Positions 60,167 through 64,000 of a stretch of 64,000 bases of DNA are shown in pieces. A model generated the notes under the pieces. The model had not been told where the DNA came from and did not search any database. It saw nothing but the letters and a program-made list of their open reading frames with translations. The DNA comes from PR03 sp964353555 (GTDB lineage Bacteria > Myxococcota_A > UBA9160 > PR03): the NCBI GenBank assembly GCA_964353555.1, contig CAYGWM010000007.1, forward strand, positions 4,672 through 68,671, written 5' to 3'. Position numbers and translations under genes: made by a program. Positions within the stretch are counted from its first letter, which is position 1. Every line of letters begins with the position of its first letter.

Positions 60167-60646
60167 ATGACGGAGGTGGGCGGGCGCAAGTTGATCACGT
60201 CGAACCGGCGCGCCACGCACGACTACGAGATCCTGGAGACGTTCGAAGCTGGCCTCGTGCTGCGCGGTCCCGAGGTCAAGTCGTTGCGCGACGGCAGGGC
60301 GAACCTCTCGGACTCGTACGCGGTGCTGCGGCGCGGGGAAGCGTTTCTGGTCAACGCACACGTGAGCCCCTACGAAAAGGCGGGCCGCGATAACGCGGAT
60401 CCGCGTCGCGAGCGCAAGCTGCTGATGCACCGCGCCGAACTCTCCCGCCTCGGTCCCAAACTGGCGGAGCGCGGCTTCACGTTGATTCCCCTTTCGCTGT
60501 ACTTCAAGGCGGGGCGCGCGAAGGTGGAACTCGGGCTGGCGCGCGGCAAGAAGCAGTACGACAAGCGGCAGACGCTGAAGAAGCGCGAGCAGGAACGCGA
60601 GATCGAGCGCGCCACGCGCGCATCGCGCGACGGGGAGAACGCGTGA
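60167..60646 (+). CDS. smpB: SsrA-binding protein SmpB
   Basis: 159 residues from ATG at 60167. Delivers tmRNA to stalled ribosomes. The oligonucleotide-binding core is intact: LITSNRRATHDYEILETFEAG, GPEVKSLRDGRANL, DPRRERKLLMHR, TLIPLSLYFKAGRAKVELGLA and the basic tail GKKQYDKRQTLKKREQ. Overlaps the next gene by 4 bp. The tmRNA gene itself was not found in the window. Confidence 0.95.
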   Translation: MTEVGGRKLITSNRRATHDYEILETFEAGLVLRGPEVKSLRDGRANLSDSYAVLRRGEAFLVNAHVSPYEKAGRDNADPRRERKLLMHRAELSRLGPKLAERGFTLIPLSLYFKAGRAKVELGLARGKKQYDKRQTLKKREQEREIERATRASRDGENA

Positions 60647-61913
60647 AGCGGGCGACGAGATTCGCCTTGACGGCGGCGTTGGCGCTCGCCTCGGCCGGGG
60701 CGCTGCATTGCGGCCCGTTGGCGTCACCTTCCTCGGATCCGTTCCGCCCGACGCGCTTCGACTACAGCGACTTTCGTCGCACGCATGGTGAAGACGAGGT
60801 CCGCGAACCGAATTACCTGCCGTTCCTGGGTCGACGCTTTACGCTGCGCGACAAGAAGCAGGACGTCGTCGTGCTGTGCCGTTGGGATGTCACGCGTTTC
60901 CCGCTCACCGTCTACGTGCAGCCACCGGATCTCGATCCCGCGCTGAAGGACGAGTTCGATGCCAGCAAGGAGCCGAATGCGTTCGCCGAAGCGGCGTGGC
61001 GCGCGCTCGAGAGCTGGGAGCATTCGCTCGGTGGCGTAGTGAGTTTCCGGCGCGTGCGCAGCGACGAGGATGCAGACCTGCGGATCGTCCTCGTCGGTCA
61101 GGTGGGGCCGGCGCCCGAGGATGGCGTGCAGGTGCTCGGCACGACGCCGATGCACGATGCCTGCAAGGTGAACGGCCGCAGCATGTGGGCCGATCGTCTC
61201 GACGTCGAATTCGCAGTGCCGGAGATCCGCATCTATGTCGCCGACGATCATGGACTGCTGCTCGCGGATCAGGTGGAACGCAACGTGCTCCATGAGATCG
61301 GCCATGCGCTCGGCATGCATGGTCACAGCCCGATCCCGGCCGACTTGATGTACGCCGTCGCGCGGGACCGGCGCGTCGAGCGGCTATCGGCCGAAGACGT
61401 GAACTCGTTCCGCGCGCTGTACCGGATTCCAAACGGGACGATCTATGCGACGCTGCCGCGCGGCGGTGAGGTGCCGCGTCCGGCGGCGCGGGCGCCTGCC
61501 GGTCCCGTGCAGCTAGCGCCCGACCTCTATCAGGACGCGCGACTCGGTTTCTCGGTTCGGCCCGGCCTCGGCTGGAATCTGGTGCCGTCGCCGCGCGGTG
61601 TCGTCGCGATCGACGGCGTCGCGTGGGACTACGAGGCGTCGTTCCAGGTCATCGTGCGCAACTATCCGACGATCGGGCAGTACCTGGCGCGGCATGCCAA
61701 TGCGCACGTGCGCGAAGGCAAGATCGTGCAGCAGGGTCCCCTCGACGTGCGCGGTCGCCGCGCGCACTGGATGCGCGTCGTTCCGCTCGAGGGCGAGATG
61801 TTGGAAGACCACATCTTCCTCGAGTCGGGCGATGGCCGGATCGTGATCGTGATCATGGAAGCGCCGACGTCGCTGCGGCAGGACTTCGGCCCGTGGTTCG
61901 ACGCGATGCTGGG
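60643..61913 (+). CDS. Matrixin-like zinc metallopeptidase, 3' truncated
   Basis: 423 residues visible, GTG start. An N-terminal signal sequence (LTAALALASAGALHC; the Cys could be lipidated although His at -1 is atypical) precedes a peptidase domain with His217-Glu-Ile-Gly-His221 and then ALGMHGHS. That makes HExxHxxGxxGH, one residue longer than the classic matrixin spacing, a variant seen in related bacterial families. Upstream LDVEFAVPEIRIYV matches the fold. The C-terminal domain (~290-423) is beta-rich and unknown, and runs into the gap. Confidence 0.8.
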
Positions 61914-62013
61914 NNNNNNNNNNNNNNNNNNNNNNNNNNNNNNNNNNNNNNNNNNNNNNNNNNNNNNNNNNNNNNNNNNNNNNNNNNNNNNNNNNNNNNN
62001 NNNNNNNNNNNNN
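61914..62013. other. Assembly gap (100 N) between convergent genes
   Basis: No duplicated flank. The 3' ends of both the metallopeptidase gene and the pilT-like gene are missing. Confidence 0.95.
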
Positions 62014-62989
62014 GCGCCATCAGCGCATCGTCCATCGTCTGCATGCCCTGTGACTTCCCGGACTGGATGATGTTCAGCAGCATCGGCGTGTTGCCCTCGC
62101 GGATCACGTTGGCGAGGCCGCTGGTGCGAATCAGGATCTCGTTCGCCGCGCAGCGACCCTTGCCGTCGGATGTGCGCAGCAGTTGCTGCGACACGACGCC
62201 CGCCAGCGACTCCGAAAGCGAGAGCCGCGCCTGCGACTGCTCGTCGGCGGGGAACGCGTCGATCACGCGGTCGATCGTCTTGGCCGCGCCGTTGGTGTGC
62301 AGCGTGCCGAACACCAGCGCGCCCATCTCGGCGGCCGTGAGCGCCAGCGAGATCGTCTCGTAGTCGCGCATCTCGCCGACCAGGATCACGTCTGCGTCCT
62401 CGCGCAACGCGGCGCGCAGGGCCGGCCCGAAACCGGTCGCGTGCACGCCGACTTCGCGCTGCGAGAACACGCACTTCTTGTTCGGGTGCACGAACTCGAT
62501 CGGATCCTCGATCGTGAGGATGTGCCTGGCGTAGCTCTCATTGATCTCGTTGATCACGGCGGCCAGCGAGGTCGACTTGCCCGAGCCGGTGGGCCCCGTC
62601 ACCAACACCAGGCCCCGATCGAGATGCGCGAAGCCGCGGATCGCCGTCGGCAGCCCCAGATCTTCGAGCGTCTGGATCTCCTCCGGGATGATGCGGAACA
62701 CCGCGCCGGCGCCGTTCTCCTGCACGAAGTAGTTGGCGCGGAAGCGTGCGACGCCCGGGATGCCGTACGCGAAGTCGAGGTCGCTCTGCTCGTCGTAGCT
62801 GTTCCACTGATCGTCGTTGGTGATCTCGCGCAGCAGGTTGCGCAGAGCCGCGTCGGTGAGCGCGGGTACGCCCTCGATCGGGGCGAGCGAACCCTTGCGG
62901 CGCATGCGCGGCGGCTGGCCGGCAGCGAGGTGCAGATCCGAGCCGCGCTCGTCCTGAAGCTGGCGCAACAGCGCTTCCATGCGTCCCAT
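62014..62989 (-). CDS. pilT: PilT-type twitching motility ATPase, 3' truncated
   Basis: About 325 residues from ATG at 62989 (GAGAGG upstream); the last ~20-50 residues are lost in the gap. Secretion-ATPase motifs: Walker A GPTGSGKSTS, Asp box TIEDPIEFVH, Walker B REDADVILVGEMRD, His box TLHTNGAAKTIDRV. The start GSDLHLAAGQPPRMRRKGSL is the PilT N-terminal PAS-like domain. Powers retraction of type IV pili. Lies 10 bases after a second PilT-like gene. Confidence 0.9.
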
Positions 62990-62999
62990 GGCGTGCCTC

Positions 63000-64000
63000 T
63001 CAGCGCTCTTTGCCGCCGAAGCGCTTGGGCTCTTCGGCGTGGCGGAGCGCTTCTTCCTTGGTGATGACACCCTGCTTCACGAGCGCTTCGAGCGACGAAT
63101 CGAGCAGGCACATGCCCTGCGAGGCGCCCGTCTGGAGCACCGAGCGAATCTGGAAACTCTTGTTCTCGCGAATCAGGTTCGAGATCGCCTTGTTGACGAT
63201 CAGCACCTCGAGCACCGGTACGCGACCGGTCCCGTCCGCGCGCACCACCATGCGCTGCGACACCACGGCGCGCAGCGACTCGGACAGCATCGTGCGCACC
63301 TGCGTCTGCTGGTCGGGCGGGAACACACCGATCAGCCGGTCGATGGTGCGGATCGTGCTCGATGTGTGCAGCGTGCCGAGCACGAAATGACCGGTCTCGG
63401 CGGCGGTGAGCGCCAGCGAGATCGTCTCGAGATCGCGCAGCTCGCCGATCGCGATCACATCGGGATCCTCGCGCAGCGCAGCGCGCAGCGCGCGCCCGAA
63501 GCTCTCGGTGTGCGAGCGCACCTGGCGCTGGTTCACCTGACAGGACTTCGCCGGGTGCAAGACCTCGATCGGATCCTCGATCGTCAGGATGTGATCGGTG
63601 CGCTCCTCGTTCACCAGATTCAGGAACGCCGCCATCGTCGACGACTTCCCGCAGCCCGACGGACCGGTGACCAGCACCATGCCCTGGTGGTAGTTCGTGA
63701 GCCGCGCGAGCGTGCTCGGCAGACCCAGCTCTTCGAGCGACGGCGGGTGATCGGGCACGGCGCGCAGCACGCCATCGGTGCCGCGCTGTTGGCGGTACAG
63801 GTTCGCGCGGAATCGCCCGACACCCGGGAGCGTGTAGGCGAGATCGATCTGGCCGTCGGCGTCGAGCGCGACGACCTGCTCTTCGGTCAGGATCGAGCGG
63901 AGCATCGCGTCGGCTTTCGCCGGATCGAGCGGCGGCCCGCTCTGTTCTTCGAGTACGCCGTGCCGGCGCTGACGCAACGGCGCGCCGGCGTGCAGGTGAA
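63000..64000 (-). CDS. Second PilT/PilU-type ATPase, 5' truncated at the window edge
   Basis: Open to the window edge; ~332 residues visible. The visible start LHAGAPLRQRRHGVLEE is the N-terminal PilT region, so only a few residues are missing. Walker A GPSGCGKSS, TIEDPIEVLHPAK, REDPDVIAIGELRD and TLHTSSTIRTIDRL are intact. The C-terminus (TGASQGMCLLDSSLEALVKQG) is PilT-like with an extension. Paralogous to the gene immediately downstream. Whether it acts as PilT or PilU is not resolved. Confidence 0.9.
   Translation of the reverse strand, partial: HLHAGAPLRQRRHGVLEEQSGPPLDPAKADAMLRSILTEEQVVALDADGQIDLAYTLPGVGRFRANLYRQQRGTDGVLRAVPDHPPSLEELGLPSTLARLTNYHQGMVLVTGPSGCGKSSTMAAFLNLVNEERTDHILTIEDPIEVLHPAKSCQVNQRQVRSHTESFGRALRAALREDPDVIAIGELRDLETISLALTAAETGHFVLGTLHTSSTIRTIDRLIGVFPPDQQTQVRTMLSESLRAVVSQRMVVRADGTGRVPVLEVLIVNKAISNLIRENKSFQIRSVLQTGASQGMCLLDSSLEALVKQGVITKEEALRHAEEPKRFGGKER

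Overview
The window is a GC-rich, gene-dense stretch of a Gram-negative (didermal) chromosome. It carries Tol-system, lipoprotein-sorting-type, LPS-core-type, FtsEX, PilT and PEP-CTERM genes, plus a bactofilin and a gliding-type (GldA/F/G plus DUF4340) ABC cluster. This gene mix, together with the xseA-xseB-ispA-dxs-tlyA order and the frequent GTG/TTG starts, fits the Deltaproteobacteria sensu lato (Myxococcota, Desulfobacterota or Binatota-like lineages). That placement is inference. No rRNA, tRNA, CRISPR, transposase or phage gene was seen. Six 100-N runs mark assembly joins. Three of them (at 1959, 12833 and 43871) are flanked by exact 55-bp duplicates, so they are probably artefacts of unmerged overlapping contigs. 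The other three (56094, 59584, 61914) lack such duplicates and truncate real genes.

Layout. 1-2.9 kb: a truncated propeller-like protein, a lamin-tail PEP-CTERM protein, a 20-bp tandem repeat and a small conserved gene. 2.9-7.3 kb: ftsE, ftsX, an EnvC-like LytM activator and a ctpA protease (cell division and envelope). 7.3-12.3 kb: xseA, xseB, ispA, dxs, tlyA. 12.3-14.8 kb: erpA, cysteine desulfurase and cysC (Fe-S and sulfur). 14.8-23.3 kb: a TPR lipoprotein, a LolB-like lipoprotein and a five-gene peptide-type ABC importer. 23.4-26.7 kb: a hypothetical gene, then on the minus strand a WaaG-like glycosyltransferase overlapping a double LPS-type kinase, and a small tail-sorted protein. 26.8-33.2 kb: a TetR regulator coupled to a GldA/F/G-DUF4340 ABC system and a 2Fe-2S flavoreductase. 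33.2-35.9 kb: a visibly less GC-rich pair, an SGNH hydrolase and a membrane glycosyltransferase. 35.9-40.6 kb: minus-strand operon holB-metG-tatD-suhB-cytochrome.

40.7-45.8 kb: bactofilin, NifU-type scaffold, a MoaD-MoaE fusion, moaB, a DUF4124/TPR/HExxH protein, a 119-bp hairpin and an M20 amidohydrolase. 45.8-48.9 kb (minus): rpoH, cytochrome c, pepA. 49-53.4 kb: tolQ-tolR-tolA-tolB-cpoB without pal. 53.5-56 kb: dksA, tsaD, ksgA and a truncated PilZ gene. 56.2-60 kb: a truncated membrane protein, a candidate structured RNA with its own promoter and terminator, and panB-panC-panD. 60.2-64 kb: smpB, a zinc metallopeptidase lipoprotein, and two adjacent PilT-type ATPases on the minus strand.

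Most genes sit in tight, often 4-bp overlapping operons, so translational coupling appears widespread. In three of these junctions (tlyA, tolA, tsaD) the only start that preserves the conserved N-terminus is CTG. The items most worth a second look are the candidate RNA upstream of panB, the large hairpin at 44.1 kb, the recurrent CTG starts, the fused double kinase beside a WaaG-like enzyme, and the MoaD-MoaE fusion.
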